From NCBI GenBank assembly GCA_030529085.1, contig JAUMXM010000003.1, forward strand, positions 26,640 to 68,940: DNA of 42,301 nt. Direction: 5' to 3'. The stretch's first letter is position 1, and every line of letters starts with the position of its first letter. The notes beneath the pieces are model-generated. The model was given only the letters and a program-made list of their open reading frames with translations. It searched no databases and was not told the origin of the DNA. The translations under genes were made by a program, and so were the position numbers. Shown one piece after another: positions 7,812 through 15,480 of this stretch. Source of the stretch: Rikenellaceae bacterium (GTDB lineage: Bacteria > Bacteroidota > Bacteroidia > Bacteroidales > Rikenellaceae).

Positions 7812-8756
7812 ATGGTCGAAGCCTTTGTCCGATACCTGAGCTCCGAGCGACGCTACTCGCCCCTCACCGTGCGCAACTACCGCCACGATGTGGAGCAGTT
7901 TGTGCACTGGTGGAGTGTGACGCGCCTCGAGAGGGAGGGGTGCGAGGAGCCCTTCGACCCCCGAAAGGTCAAGAGCGAGGAGCTTCGCCAATGGATCGTC
8001 TGGCGCAGCCGCAGCGGCAGGGGGGGCAAAGGGGGCGGAAAAACGCTCTCGGCCGCCTCGATCAACCGCGAATTCTCCTCGATTCGGGCCTTTTTTCGCT
8101 GGTTGCACACCACCGAGCGCATCTCGAAAGATCCGGCGCGACAGATCCCCTCGCTCCGCACCGCGAAGCGTCTTCCATCGTTTGTCCCCGAGAGCCGTAT
8201 GGAGCCCCTGGTCGCGGAGATTACCGAGGGCGAGACCCCCGATTTCGAAACCCTGCGCGATCGACTCCTGATTCTGCTGCTCTACGCCACGGGGCTTCGT
8301 CTGGCCGAAGTGGTGGCAATCGACCGCGATGATTTTTCGGCCGACCTCACCTCGCTGCGCGTCGTCGGAAAGGGTGATAAAGAGCGACTTGTGCCCATTG
8401 TACCCCTTTTGCGGCGCGAAATCCGTCGTTACTACGATGAAATTCGACGGCTCCAAATTTGCATAAATGGAGAAAAAGCGCTATTTTTATCGTGCAAAGG
8501 TGTTCGCATCTCCCGTACGAAGGTCTATCGCGTTGTGCGTCGAGTGCTCGAAGCGGCGAATGTGCAGGGCAAGAAGAGTCCCCACGTGTTGCGTCATACC
8601 TTTGCCACTCACCTGATGAATGGGGGTGCCGACCTGCGCGAGATTCAGGAGTTGATGGGTCACAGCTCGCTCCAATCGACCGAGGTCTATACCCACAACA
8701 GCATAGCCCGCCTGAGCGAAGTCTATGCCGCCGCCCATCCGAGAGGAGAGCGATGA
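7812..8756 (+). CDS. xerC: Tyrosine recombinase, XerC/XerD type
   Basis: Tyrosine site-specific recombinase (314 aa) with the normal Xer domain order: N-terminal SAM-like core-binding domain (about 1-105) and catalytic domain (about 125-305). The catalytic set is complete: Arg163 (GLRLAEV), Lys187 (VVGKGDK), His258 and Arg261 (HVLRHTFATHL), His284 (LMGHSS) and Tyr293 (EVYTH). It is likely to resolve chromosome dimers at dif. XerC and XerD cannot be separated by eye; the symbol follows my recollection that the gene beside hpf in Bacteroidales is called xerC. A 10-residue Gly/Lys/Ser-rich insert at about 67-78 looks like a loop. Confidence 0.9.
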   Translation: MVEAFVRYLSSERRYSPLTVRNYRHDVEQFVHWWSVTRLEREGCEEPFDPRKVKSEELRQWIVWRSRSGRGGKGGGKTLSAASINREFSSIRAFFRWLHTTERISKDPARQIPSLRTAKRLPSFVPESRMEPLVAEITEGETPDFETLRDRLLILLLYATGLRLAEVVAIDRDDFSADLTSLRVVGKGDKERLVPIVPLLRREIRRYYDEIRRLQICINGEKALFLSCKGVRISRTKVYRVVRRVLEAANVQGKKSPHVLRHTFATHLMNGGADLREIQELMGHSSLQSTEVYTHNSIARLSEVYAAAHPRGER

Positions 8757-8820
8757 AGAGGAGAGAGGAACTTCGTGATTAGGGTGAGGGAGTTTATTTA
8801 ATAGTTAAAGTGTAAAAATA

Positions 8821-8867
8821 AAGTCGGTTCCCGACTTATGAGAAATAGTGCAGGTGGCGAGGCCTGC
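8821..8867 (+). other. Two small hairpins in the hpf leader
   Basis: AAGTCGG (8821-8827) pairs perfectly with CCGACTT (8831-8837) around TTC, and GCAGG (8850-8854) can pair with CCTGC (8863-8867). Neither has a U-tract. They lie in the 140-bp gap between xer and hpf, where I see no clear TAnnTTTG box, so they may be part of the hpf 5' leader. Function unknown. Confidence 0.35.
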
Positions 8868-8896
8868 CAAGATTATGAACTTAAAATACTACAACT

Positions 8897-9178
8897 ATGG
8901 ACGTACAGATTCAATCCGTTAAGTTCGATGCGAGCAAGCAGCTCGTCGAGTTCATCAATGCTAAGATGGCTAAATTGGAGCGTTTCGCAGAGCCTACGAG
9001 TGCCGAGGTGGTGCTCAAGCTCGAAAAGGATGCCGAGAAAGGCAATAAGATTGCAGTGATCACCCTTCGCATCCCCGGTGGCGATATGCGCGCCGAAGCG
9101 CAGGCTCGAACCTTTGAGGAGGCCTTCGATACGGCAATGGATGCCATCAAGCGCCAAATCGAAAAACGTCGCGAATAG
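8897..9178 (+). CDS. hpf: Ribosome hibernation-promoting factor, short form
   Basis: Small HPF/RaiA/YfiA-family protein (93 aa) that binds the 30S decoding site and stabilises inactive ribosomes in stationary phase or stress. The whole length matches the S30AE domain: a beta-strand start MDVQIQSVKFDASKQLVEFINAKMAKLERF, a central strand NKIAVITLRIPGGDMRAEAQA and the C-terminal helix FEEAFDTAMDAIKRQIEKRR. It is the short type with no C-terminal dimerisation domain. The neighbouring xer gene is a common Bacteroidales partner. The strong hairpin at 9200 ends the unit. Confidence 0.94.
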   Translation: MDVQIQSVKFDASKQLVEFINAKMAKLERFAEPTSAEVVLKLEKDAEKGNKIAVITLRIPGGDMRAEAQARTFEEAFDTAMDAIKRQIEKRRE

Positions 9179-9199
9179 AATGAATTAAAGTATTAAAAT

Positions 9200-9236
9200 G
9201 AGGGCTGTCCCAATCGGGGCAGCCCTCGCTGTTTTG
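9200..9236. terminator. Terminator between hpf and the Gate-domain gene
   Basis: GAGGGCTGTCCC (9200-9211) pairs with GGGGCAGCCCTC (9216-9227) with one G-T wobble. It is followed by TTTT on the plus side and by an A-run upstream, so it can act for both convergent genes. Confidence 0.8.
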
Positions 9237-9253
9237 TTGTTGGCTCTGCGTTG

Positions 9254-10387
9254 TTAGCCGATGAGCGCGTAGAGCACGTAGATCCAGTGGGCAACAATCG
9301 CAGCCACGAAGCCACCGATCGTGTGGGCCAGGATTGCCTTGGAGGTGAGCTTGCGGTAGCCGAGCGAGTCGAGCATCGCCGTATGGGTGCTCAGGTAGCC
9401 GCTCCAGCACATGCCGATAGCCGTGCAGACAGCAATGGCGTTGCCATCCATCCACCCCTCGGCCACAAAGTTGGGAACAACACCCAGCGCGGCACCGACA
9501 GCACCCAGCGCGGTGATCGGGAAGGCGATCAGGTGCGGATCGTGGAAGCCGAAGAGCCACTCGAAGAACCTCGAAACTTTGCCGGCCATGCGCGGCAGCA
9601 GCTCGACACCTTCGTAGGCTCCGCCCGTATATCCCTCGGTGGCAGGACCAAAAGTGAGAATCATCACCAGCGTCGAGATGATCAGCACACCCGGAATAAT
9701 TGCCAGGCCAACATCGACACCTGAACGGCCACCGTCCAAAAGGGCGTTCAGGATACGAATGAAGAGCGAATCTTTTTGCTCCTCCTCCTCGCGGTGGGTT
9801 TCGACAGCCTCCTCGACAACATTTTCCTCGGCGTAGTTAGGATAGGCCTTCACGACGAAGCGCTGCATGAGGCGCGTCGAGACGATGCAACCGATAAAGG
9901 CCCCCAGCAACCCGATGAAGGGCTCGGCGTAGAAGCCTTGACCCATCATAAAGACGATGACCAGGAGTCCCATGCCGAAGGCGGTGCCGAAGTTGGTGAG
10001 CGAGATGTATTGGTACTTCTTGAAGTAGCCCGAGAAGCGCTTATCCTGTGCCAGCGAGATGATGGCGGGGTTATCCGAGAGGAAGGTGACCACTGCACCG
10101 AGCGAGGCGACACCCGGCAGGTTGAAGAGGGGTCCCATCAGGGGGCGCAGCAGTCGTTCGATGAGCTTCACGACGCCAAACTCGACAAAGAGTCGTCCCA
10201 GAGCACCCGTGATGACGCAGATGGCCATCAGGTAGAAGACCGTGTTGAGCAGCAGGTCGTGGGCCGTGTGCATGATCGTGTTGAGCATGTTCGGCAACCC
10301 CATGATCGAGCCGAGGTAACCGAAGATGAGGCCGATGATCACGAGGCATCCAATGCCGTCGGGGATGCGGAAGAGTGATTTTTTCAT
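9254..10387 (-). CDS. Multi-pass membrane protein with two Gate (nucleoside-recognition) domains
   Basis: Inner-membrane protein (377 aa) with about nine hydrophobic segments arranged as two homologous halves. Each half resembles the Gate/nucleoside-recognition fold shared by CNT transporters, SpmA/SpmB and YjiH-like proteins: the first around LPGVASLGAVVTFLSDNPAIISLAQDK (about 90-116), the second around AFPITALGAVGAALGVVPNFV (about 300-320). A charged cytosolic linker (EENVVEEAVETHREEEEQKD, about 184-203) joins the halves. Substrate unknown; nucleosides or other small solutes are possible. Its ATG overlaps the porin stop by one base, so the two are translationally coupled and probably work together. 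Confidence 0.8.
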   Translation of the reverse strand: MKKSLFRIPDGIGCLVIIGLIFGYLGSIMGLPNMLNTIMHTAHDLLLNTVFYLMAICVITGALGRLFVEFGVVKLIERLLRPLMGPLFNLPGVASLGAVVTFLSDNPAIISLAQDKRFSGYFKKYQYISLTNFGTAFGMGLLVIVFMMGQGFYAEPFIGLLGAFIGCIVSTRLMQRFVVKAYPNYAEENVVEEAVETHREEEEQKDSLFIRILNALLDGGRSGVDVGLAIIPGVLIISTLVMILTFGPATEGYTGGAYEGVELLPRMAGKVSRFFEWLFGFHDPHLIAFPITALGAVGAALGVVPNFVAEGWMDGNAIAVCTAIGMCWSGYLSTHTAMLDSLGYRKLTSKAILAHTIGGFVAAIVAHWIYVLYALIG

Positions 10388-11421
10388 CAGTCGTGGGTGA
10401 TTTTATGAACGAACGAAAGGATATCCATGCGCCAGGTCAGACCCACATTGACAATCGAGAGCTTGGGCTGCGTGACGGCGCTCTCTGTGGGGTTCGAACC
10501 AAACGAGTAGCAGTAGGCGGCGTGGAGGCGCAGGTTGCGCTTACCACCCTTCAGGGGGTAGTATTCGACACCGCCACCCAGGCGCGTAATCTCCGTGTCG
10601 GGCTGTACTGTGAGGTCGGCCGTCGTGGTTTGATTCACATCGTAGGTCGCCTCGGCAAAGAGGTGCAACTTCTCGCATGCCTCGACCTTGACCTTGCCAA
10701 AGAGGGTGCAGTTGCGCAACCAGAAGGGGTGTTGGTCGGTGGCGCGGTGCGTGAGGTCTAAATCGAGGGTCACGCGCCCCAAATCGAAGCGGTTACCCAG
10801 GATGATGTAGTTCAAAAATCGCCCCTTGGCATACTCGACCATATTGACCGAGTAGAGGGTGCGGAAGATGCCGTGACGGCCACTCCACTGCAGGCCGTAG
10901 GCGTAGAGGTCGCGACCGGCTGCCGAGGGGCTTTGGCTCGCCTGCAGCGTGAAGGTGTCTCTTCCCCCTTTGAGGGTGTGCATCACCTGGGCTCCCCATT
11001 GGTAGCAGGCCACCTGGCTGCAAAACTCCGAGAAGAAGTAGGCGTCGATCGGGGTCTGGTCATACTCCCAGCCTCCCATTGCTACGACCACCTTACCGGC
11101 CGAGAAGCCCCAGCGATCGTTGGGTCGGTAGGTCAGGTTGAGCCAGTCGATGGCATCGAAGAAGGTGTTATCCTTGTTGATGCGGTTCAGGCGATGTCGG
11201 TAGGCGTAGCTCAAGCCGTCGGTGATTGTGCCGTTGAGGCAGAGGTTGAAAAAGCGCCCTTTGAAGCCCGAGTTACCCTCGACTTTGTGGCCGTCAAGGT
11301 GCTCTTGAACATAGTCGGCACGCACCTCGAGGCGCAGGTCGATCAATTCGTCTTGTGCCGAGGCTCGCAGTGCGGTCAAGCCACACAAAAGGATTAGCAG
11401 CAGGGTGGGTTTCTTCAGCAT
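10387..11421 (-). CDS. OprO/OprP-like outer-membrane porin
   Basis: Predicted outer-membrane beta-barrel (344 aa) with a signal peptide (MLKKPTLLLILLCGLTALRA...) and then alternating strands rich in Tyr, Trp, Arg and Gly. The overall pattern resembles Bacteroidetes porins of the phosphate-selective OprO/OprP group, including a LNLTYRPNDRWGFSAGKVVV segment. Anion or phosphate preference cannot be shown from sequence. The reading frame extends upstream to 11595, but that part is the shadow of the regulator gene; the ATG at 11421 gives the signal peptide. It lies 43 bp after the regulator stop with no visible -7 box, so it is likely transcribed with the two-component system. Confidence 0.83.
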   Translation of the reverse strand: MLKKPTLLLILLCGLTALRASAQDELIDLRLEVRADYVQEHLDGHKVEGNSGFKGRFFNLCLNGTITDGLSYAYRHRLNRINKDNTFFDAIDWLNLTYRPNDRWGFSAGKVVVAMGGWEYDQTPIDAYFFSEFCSQVACYQWGAQVMHTLKGGRDTFTLQASQSPSAAGRDLYAYGLQWSGRHGIFRTLYSVNMVEYAKGRFLNYIILGNRFDLGRVTLDLDLTHRATDQHPFWLRNCTLFGKVKVEACEKLHLFAEATYDVNQTTTADLTVQPDTEITRLGGGVEYYPLKGGKRNLRLHAAYCYSFGSNPTESAVTQPKLSIVNVGLTWRMDILSFVHKITHD

Positions 11422-11464
11422 AGAGGTAGTAAGGGTATTTTTGCGGAGTGTTTCTTCGTGGGGG

Positions 11465-12097
11465 TTATACCTCGACCAGGCCGTGGCGGATGGCGTAGAC
11501 GACCAGCGCAGCGGTATTCTTGCAGCCCGTCTTTTCGAGGATGTTGGCGCGGTGCTTGTCGACCGTGCGCTTCGAGATGAAGAGCTCGTCGGCAATCTCT
11601 TGGTTCGACAATCCGCGACAAACCGCTACCAGGATCTCCTTCTCGCGCTCCGAGAGGGTCTCCTCCTCGCTGTCGCACTCCAGGTGCATGTGGCGTGTGA
11701 GGGTTTGTAGCAACGAGGGCGAGAAGTAGCTCCCTTCGTTATTTACCTCTTCGATCGCCTCCAACACCTCGTCGATGGCCGAGTCCTTGAGCAGGAAGCC
11801 GCAGGCGCCCGCCTTGACCATGCGCGAATAGTAGCTCTCCTCGCCAAACATCGAGAGGGTGATGATGCGCAATTCGGGGCGATGCTCCAAAGCACGCTCG
11901 GTGGTTTGCGCACCGTCGAGGCCCGGCATCGAGAAGTCCATGAAGACCACGTCGGCCTCCAAATCTTGCACGAGAGCCAGGAACTCCTCGCCCGAAGCAG
12001 CTTCGGCTACCACCTGGTGGCCGGCATGTTCGAGCAATCCGCGTAGTCCTGTGCGGAATAGGGCGTGGTCATCGACCAAAGCAATACGGTATTTCAT
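11465..12097 (-). CDS. Response regulator, NarL/LuxR family
   Basis: Two-domain response regulator (210 aa): receiver (about 1-120) with acidic pocket VDDH (residues 8-11), phospho-acceptor Asp54 (VFMDFSMPG) and the conserved Lys in FLLKDSA; then a LuxR-type HTH (about 145-207) with LSEREKEILVAVCRGLSNQEIA and KRTVDKHRANILEKTG. It should bind DNA as a dimer after phosphorylation by the upstream kinase. The frame is open upstream to 12289; the ATG at 12097 starts the receiver domain directly and leaves 14 bp to the kinase stop. Its target is unknown, but the downstream porin and Gate protein are obvious candidates. Confidence 0.94.
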   Translation of the reverse strand: MKYRIALVDDHALFRTGLRGLLEHAGHQVVAEAASGEEFLALVQDLEADVVFMDFSMPGLDGAQTTERALEHRPELRIITLSMFGEESYYSRMVKAGACGFLLKDSAIDEVLEAIEEVNNEGSYFSPSLLQTLTRHMHLECDSEEETLSEREKEILVAVCRGLSNQEIADELFISKRTVDKHRANILEKTGCKNTAALVVYAIRHGLVEV

Positions 12098-12111
12098 AGG
12101 GTTGAAAGTAG

Positions 12112-13104
12112 TTACGAAAGCTGTTTTTTTGTCCGTTTGCGGCTTGACTTGTTTTTTGGCGCACTCTCTGTTTGGTGGAGGGGGATGTAAATCGTGGCGT
12201 GCATCCCCTTGCCGGGTGCCGACTCGATGACGCAGCTGCCCCCCAGCGAGCCGACGCGCGAGTTGATGTTCGAGAGCCCCATGCCGCAATCCATCATCGC
12301 CTTGGGATCGAAGCCGCGCCCATTGTCGCTGTAGCGGAGCTTCAGCTCCTCGCCCGAAGCCTTCAGGCGTAGTTCAATGCGCTGGCAGGCGGCGTGTTTG
12401 AGCGAATTGTTGATCAGTTCGCAGACCACGCGGTAGAGAATCACCTCGATATCCTTGTCGAAACGCTCATTACGCAGGTTGGTCTCGAACGAGATCTCGA
12501 GCGGGTGGATCGAGACGCTCTTGTCGATAAAGGTGCGGATGGCGCGGGCCAGGCCGAAGTCGATCAGAATGTGGGGCGAGAGGTTGTTCGAGATCTCGCG
12601 CACGGAGCGGATTGCCTCCTCGATGACGTAGGTCGTCTGGTCGATCCACTCGCGGTGCTTCGGGTCCTGGTCCTCCATCTTCAGGGCCGAGAGCGAGAGC
12701 TTTGCCGACGAGAGCAGCGGCCCCAAGCCGTCGTGCAGCTCCTTCGAGAAGTTCGAACGGGCACGCTCCTCGGCACGCAGCGTGGCGGTGAGCATGCGAC
12801 GGTTCCAGAGCTGACGCTGGTAGTTCAGGCGGTCGATGTACTTGAAGAGCTTGTGGGCATACATCACACCGATCGAGAGGCAGATCGAGACCACCACACC
12901 GATGTCGGCCATAAAGAGGCGCGGAATGGGGTAGTCGGCGAAGAGCAGCAGCTGGATGAAGCGCTCGACCGAGAGGGCCGAGAATCCGATGATGAAGAGG
13001 ATCCAGATCGAGTTGTATTTTGTGGCGCGCACCAACTTCAGGGCGTAGACCGTAGCGATGGTCTGCACCGTGATGGCAATGATGAGCAGAATCTGGATCA
13101 ACAT
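12112..13104 (-). CDS. Sensor histidine kinase, HisKA_3 (NarX-like) type
   Basis: Membrane histidine kinase (330 aa) of the short NarL-partner class. The N-terminus has about three hydrophobic segments (about 2-22, 32-55, 66-84) with only short loops and no periplasmic sensor domain, so it probably senses a membrane or intramembrane signal. The phospho-acceptor is His124 in SKELHDGLGPLLSSAKL, followed by a HATPase domain with ELINNSLKHA (N-box), SDNGRGFD (G1) and GMGLSNINSRVGSLGG (G2). The frame is open to 13242, but a TATATTTG -7 box at 13140-13133 (minus) supports the ATG at 13104. It heads the kinase-regulator-porin-Gate unit. Confidence 0.93.
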   Translation of the reverse strand: MLIQILLIIAITVQTIATVYALKLVRATKYNSIWILFIIGFSALSVERFIQLLLFADYPIPRLFMADIGVVVSICLSIGVMYAHKLFKYIDRLNYQRQLWNRRMLTATLRAEERARSNFSKELHDGLGPLLSSAKLSLSALKMEDQDPKHREWIDQTTYVIEEAIRSVREISNNLSPHILIDFGLARAIRTFIDKSVSIHPLEISFETNLRNERFDKDIEVILYRVVCELINNSLKHAACQRIELRLKASGEELKLRYSDNGRGFDPKAMMDCGMGLSNINSRVGSLGGSCVIESAPGKGMHATIYIPLHQTESAPKNKSSRKRTKKQLS

Positions 13105-13132
13105 CTTGTTTGAGGGGTCGTTTATGAATATA

Positions 13133-13180
13133 CAAATATAGCGTTTTTTTTCTGCTTGTGAAAAATTACCACTATATTTG
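13133..13180. promoter_or_regulatory. Divergent promoters, histidine kinase (-) and ftsX (+)
   Basis: CAAATATA (13133-13140) is a minus-strand TATATTTG -7 box 28 bp before the kinase ATG. TATATTTG (13173-13180) is the plus-strand box 24 bp before the ftsX ATG. The two boxes are separated by 32 bp. Confidence 0.65.
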
Positions 13181-13204
13181 CAAGAAATCAGCGACATTCG
13201 CCCT

Positions 13205-14086
13205 ATGAAAGATGACAAACGCTTAAAGCGCAAGGTGCGCAACTCCTACCTCGTCTCGACCATCAGTATGGCACTCGTGCTCTTCTTGTTGGGCTCGGTG
13301 GGCTATCTGATGATGGCGGCTATGGAGGTGGCTTCGACCCTGCAGAGCAGCATTGTGGTGATGGTCGAGCTCAAGAACGACCGCACCGAGGCGCAGCAGG
13401 GGGCCATCGAGAAGCTCCTCAGGGAGGATCCCCTGGCCGCCTCGATAAGCTACGTGACGAAGGAGGCGAAGGCCGAGGATGAGGAGTTCCGCAAGGTCTT
13501 CGAGTCTTCTTTCGAGGAGGTGCTGGGCGAAAATCCGTTGCTCGACTCCTTTGAGGTGACGCTCACGGCCGGCTCGGAGAACCGCGACGAGGTGGATCGC
13601 TTTATCACCACTGCCGAGCAGTTGGAGGGGGTCGAGAAGGCCTCCTATCCCGCCTTGATGGCCGAGCGTCTGCACGCCACGGTGGGCAAGATTCGCTTCG
13701 TGCTGCTCCTCTTTGGAGGTGCGTTGCTCTTTATTTCGCTGATTTTGTTGAATAATACGATTCGTCTGGCCATCTTCTCGAAACGCTACATCATCAACAC
13801 GATGAAGCTGGTGGGCGCCACGAAGTGGTTTATCATGAAGCCCTTTCTTGCGAGTGCCATCACGCAGGGCATCTGGTCGGGTCTGTTGGCTGCCGCCCTC
13901 TTTGCCCTCTCGGTCTATGGCCTGGGCGAGGCGATTCCCGAGCTTACGACCTTGGCCGATTGGCAGCGCGTGGGTATCATGCTGGGTGGTCTGTTGGTGA
14001 CCGGTATCCTCCTCTCGCTCTTTTTCACGACGATCGCCATCAACAAATTTGTCAATATGAAGTCGAACAAAATCTATCTTTACTAA
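13205..14086 (+). CDS. ftsX: Cell division protein FtsX
   Basis: FtsX (293 aa) is the membrane subunit of the FtsEX ABC-type complex, which activates peptidoglycan hydrolysis at the septum. A cytoplasmic basic N-terminus is followed by TM1 (about 16-40), a large periplasmic domain (about 45-155), then three TM segments (about 163-190, 210-235, 253-280) including the typical VLLLFGGALLFISLILLNNTIRLAIFSKRYIINTMKLVGAT stretch. The ATG at 13205 is preferred over an in-frame upstream codon at 13178 because the -7 box ends at 13180. ftsE is not adjacent. The next gene, DUF3098, begins 1 bp after the stop, the usual Bacteroidetes arrangement. Confidence 0.93.
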   Translation: MKDDKRLKRKVRNSYLVSTISMALVLFLLGSVGYLMMAAMEVASTLQSSIVVMVELKNDRTEAQQGAIEKLLREDPLAASISYVTKEAKAEDEEFRKVFESSFEEVLGENPLLDSFEVTLTAGSENRDEVDRFITTAEQLEGVEKASYPALMAERLHATVGKIRFVLLLFGGALLFISLILLNNTIRLAIFSKRYIINTMKLVGATKWFIMKPFLASAITQGIWSGLLAAALFALSVYGLGEAIPELTTLADWQRVGIMLGGLLVTGILLSLFFTTIAINKFVNMKSNKIYLY

Positions 14087-14087
14087 T

Positions 14088-14336
14088 ATGGCAAACACGG
14101 AAAACAACCTCCCGCAGGAGAACCCCAATATGCCCCTCACGAAGCGCAACTACATCATCCTGGCCATCGGCTTTGCAATTGTGCTGGTGGGCTTCCTGCT
14201 GATGATGGGTGGCGGCAGCCACTCGGCAACCGAGTTCGATGAGAGTATCTTCTCGTTCCGCCGCATCACCCTCGCCCCGATTCTGGTCGTGGGTGGCTTT
14301 GTGGTCGAGATCTACGGCATCCTGAAGCGTTTTTAG
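14088..14336 (+). CDS. DUF3098 membrane protein
   Basis: Small protein (82 aa) with two transmembrane helices (about 22-41 and 60-79) and the DUF3098 pattern PLTKRNYIILAIGFAIVLVGFLLM followed by FSFRRITLAPILVVGGFVVEIYGI. Its function is not known. It is nearly always next to ftsX in Bacteroidetes, usually followed by uppP and truB; those genes are absent here. The single-base gap to ftsX suggests co-translation and a role near the division or envelope machinery. Confidence 0.9.
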   Translation: MANTENNLPQENPNMPLTKRNYIILAIGFAIVLVGFLLMMGGGSHSATEFDESIFSFRRITLAPILVVGGFVVEIYGILKRF

Positions 14337-14356
14337 GAGCTTTTGAGGGGGGGGGT

Positions 14357-14386
14357 AATGACTTTAGCGATCTATAACGACTTATA
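14357..14386. repeat. 10-bp-period repeat, three units (minus orientation)
   Basis: Read on the minus strand: TATAAGTCGT (from 14386), TATAGATCGC (from 14376), TAAAGTCATT (from 14366), each exactly 10 bp apart. The TATARGTCGTTATAG part closely matches units at 7103-7117. It lies 20-50 bp after the DUF3098 stop and before the terminator at 14435. Confidence 0.5.
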
Positions 14387-14434
14387 GCCGACCTGCCCTC
14401 TCGCAATCGACACTATTTTCGGCCTCAAGCCGAC

Positions 14435-14480
14435 AAAGAAGAGGAGACAGCCTTTCGGGGCTGTCTCCTCTTCTTTATTG
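14435..14480. terminator. Two-way terminator with an 18-bp perfect stem
   Basis: AAAGAAGAGGAGACAGCC (14435-14452) pairs perfectly with its complement (14459-14476) around TTTCGG. It lies between the convergent DUF3098 and coiled-coil genes and can serve both. Confidence 0.88.
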
Positions 14481-14503
14481 TGGGGCGTGAAGCGCTCTGT
14501 TTC

Positions 14504-15430
14504 TTAGCGCATGGCCAGGTCGTTCGAGCCGATCATGCGGCCCTCCATGTAGAGTTCGATCTTGTAGGTGCCGGGGGCAAAGCCCGAGGAGTTGAAGTAG
14601 ATACCTACCTCCAGGTCGGCATTCTGGTAATCGACCTCACGCATGGCCGAGTAGCTCAGCGCCGAGCCCTCGAACTCGAAGGTGGGCATCGCCTCGGTGG
14701 TCAGCACATAGCCGTCGGGCGAGGTGATGCGGACATAGATCGCCTTGTTGCCCGGCGTAGCCAGCTCGTTGGCCGAGAGGGCGAAGTCGACACGCAGACG
14801 GTCGGCATTCTTGATGCGGCTCACCTCGCGGCCGTTGTTGTTGAGGGCTGTCAGGCGAATGTCGCGGGCGCGAATCACGGCACCCACCTTCACCTTGTTC
14901 TCCAGCTCGGCCGAACGCTCCTCGGCCATATCGGCACGCAGGTTGGCCGACGAGATCTCCTTGCGGTAGCCTACGTTCTCGGTGATGAGCTTCTTGTTGA
15001 GCGTGTTGAGCGAGTCGATCTGGCGAATGTAGCCGCGCATCACCGTGCGCAGCGAGCCCAGCTCCTTCTCGTATTGACGCATCTTGTTGTAGTTCCAGCG
15101 GCGCTCCTGCTTGAGCTGCTCGACCAACTCGTTGGCCTTCGTGAGCGACTCGGCGATCGAGTCGTTCTGGTAGCGGAGGCTGTCGTACTCCAGAATCAGA
15201 CCGTTCAGACCTGCCTGGATCGAGTCGCGATCGGCTGCCAGCAGCTGGTTGTCGCGCATCTGCTCGCGGTGGATGCTGAAGTAGAGCAGCGAGATGGCTA
15301 CCAGAATCACCGACAAGATGCCGATGACGATGCGGTAGCCGCGAATCGATTTGTCCTGTTCGGCAGAGGGCTCGTCGTAGTAGTCGTCATCCTCCTCGGC
15401 GGGGTCGTAGCCGTATTTCTTCTCTTCCAT
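14504..15430 (-). CDS. Single-pass membrane protein with periplasmic coiled coil (unknown function)
   Basis: I do not recognise a named family. The protein (308 aa) has an acidic cytoplasmic N-terminus (EEKKYGYDPAEEDDDYYDEP), one transmembrane helix (about 31-52, YRIVIGILSVILVAISLLYF), a long heptad-rich coiled coil (about 55-180) and a C-terminal beta-rich domain (about 183-308), ending in a YKIELYMEGRMIGSNDLAMR strand. This layout suggests an envelope-spanning scaffold or a protein that presents a ligand-binding domain in the periplasm. A TAACTTTG box on the minus strand (15471-15464) probably drives it separately from DUF3108. Such proteins are often labelled hypothetical or chromosome-segregation-like on the basis of the coiled coil alone. 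Confidence 0.75.
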   Translation of the reverse strand: MEEKKYGYDPAEEDDDYYDEPSAEQDKSIRGYRIVIGILSVILVAISLLYFSIHREQMRDNQLLAADRDSIQAGLNGLILEYDSLRYQNDSIAESLTKANELVEQLKQERRWNYNKMRQYEKELGSLRTVMRGYIRQIDSLNTLNKKLITENVGYRKEISSANLRADMAEERSAELENKVKVGAVIRARDIRLTALNNNGREVSRIKNADRLRVDFALSANELATPGNKAIYVRITSPDGYVLTTEAMPTFEFEGSALSYSAMREVDYQNADLEVGIYFNSSGFAPGTYKIELYMEGRMIGSNDLAMR

Positions 15431-15463
15431 AATCTTGTAATTAAAAGGGGGTTACTCTGGTTG

Positions 15464-15471
15464 CAAAGTTA
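15464..15471 (-). promoter_or_regulatory. -7 box of the coiled-coil membrane protein gene
   Basis: TAACTTTG on the minus strand, 33 bp before the ATG at 15430, matches TAnnTTTG. It sits in the 50-bp gap after the DUF3108 stop. Confidence 0.5.
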
Positions 15472-15480
15472 GTAAAAAAA

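Noticed and set aside
7812..8756. Xer-like gene as the integrase of a mobile element
   Set aside because: Neighbours are housekeeping genes, it pairs with hpf, and there are no attachment-site repeats or cargo genes around it.
8757..8896. tRNA gene between xer and hpf or hpf and the next gene, as expected from other Bacteroidales
   Set aside because: I found no cloverleaf, TTCGA-type T-arm or CCA-compatible acceptor stem. The hairpins present are too small.
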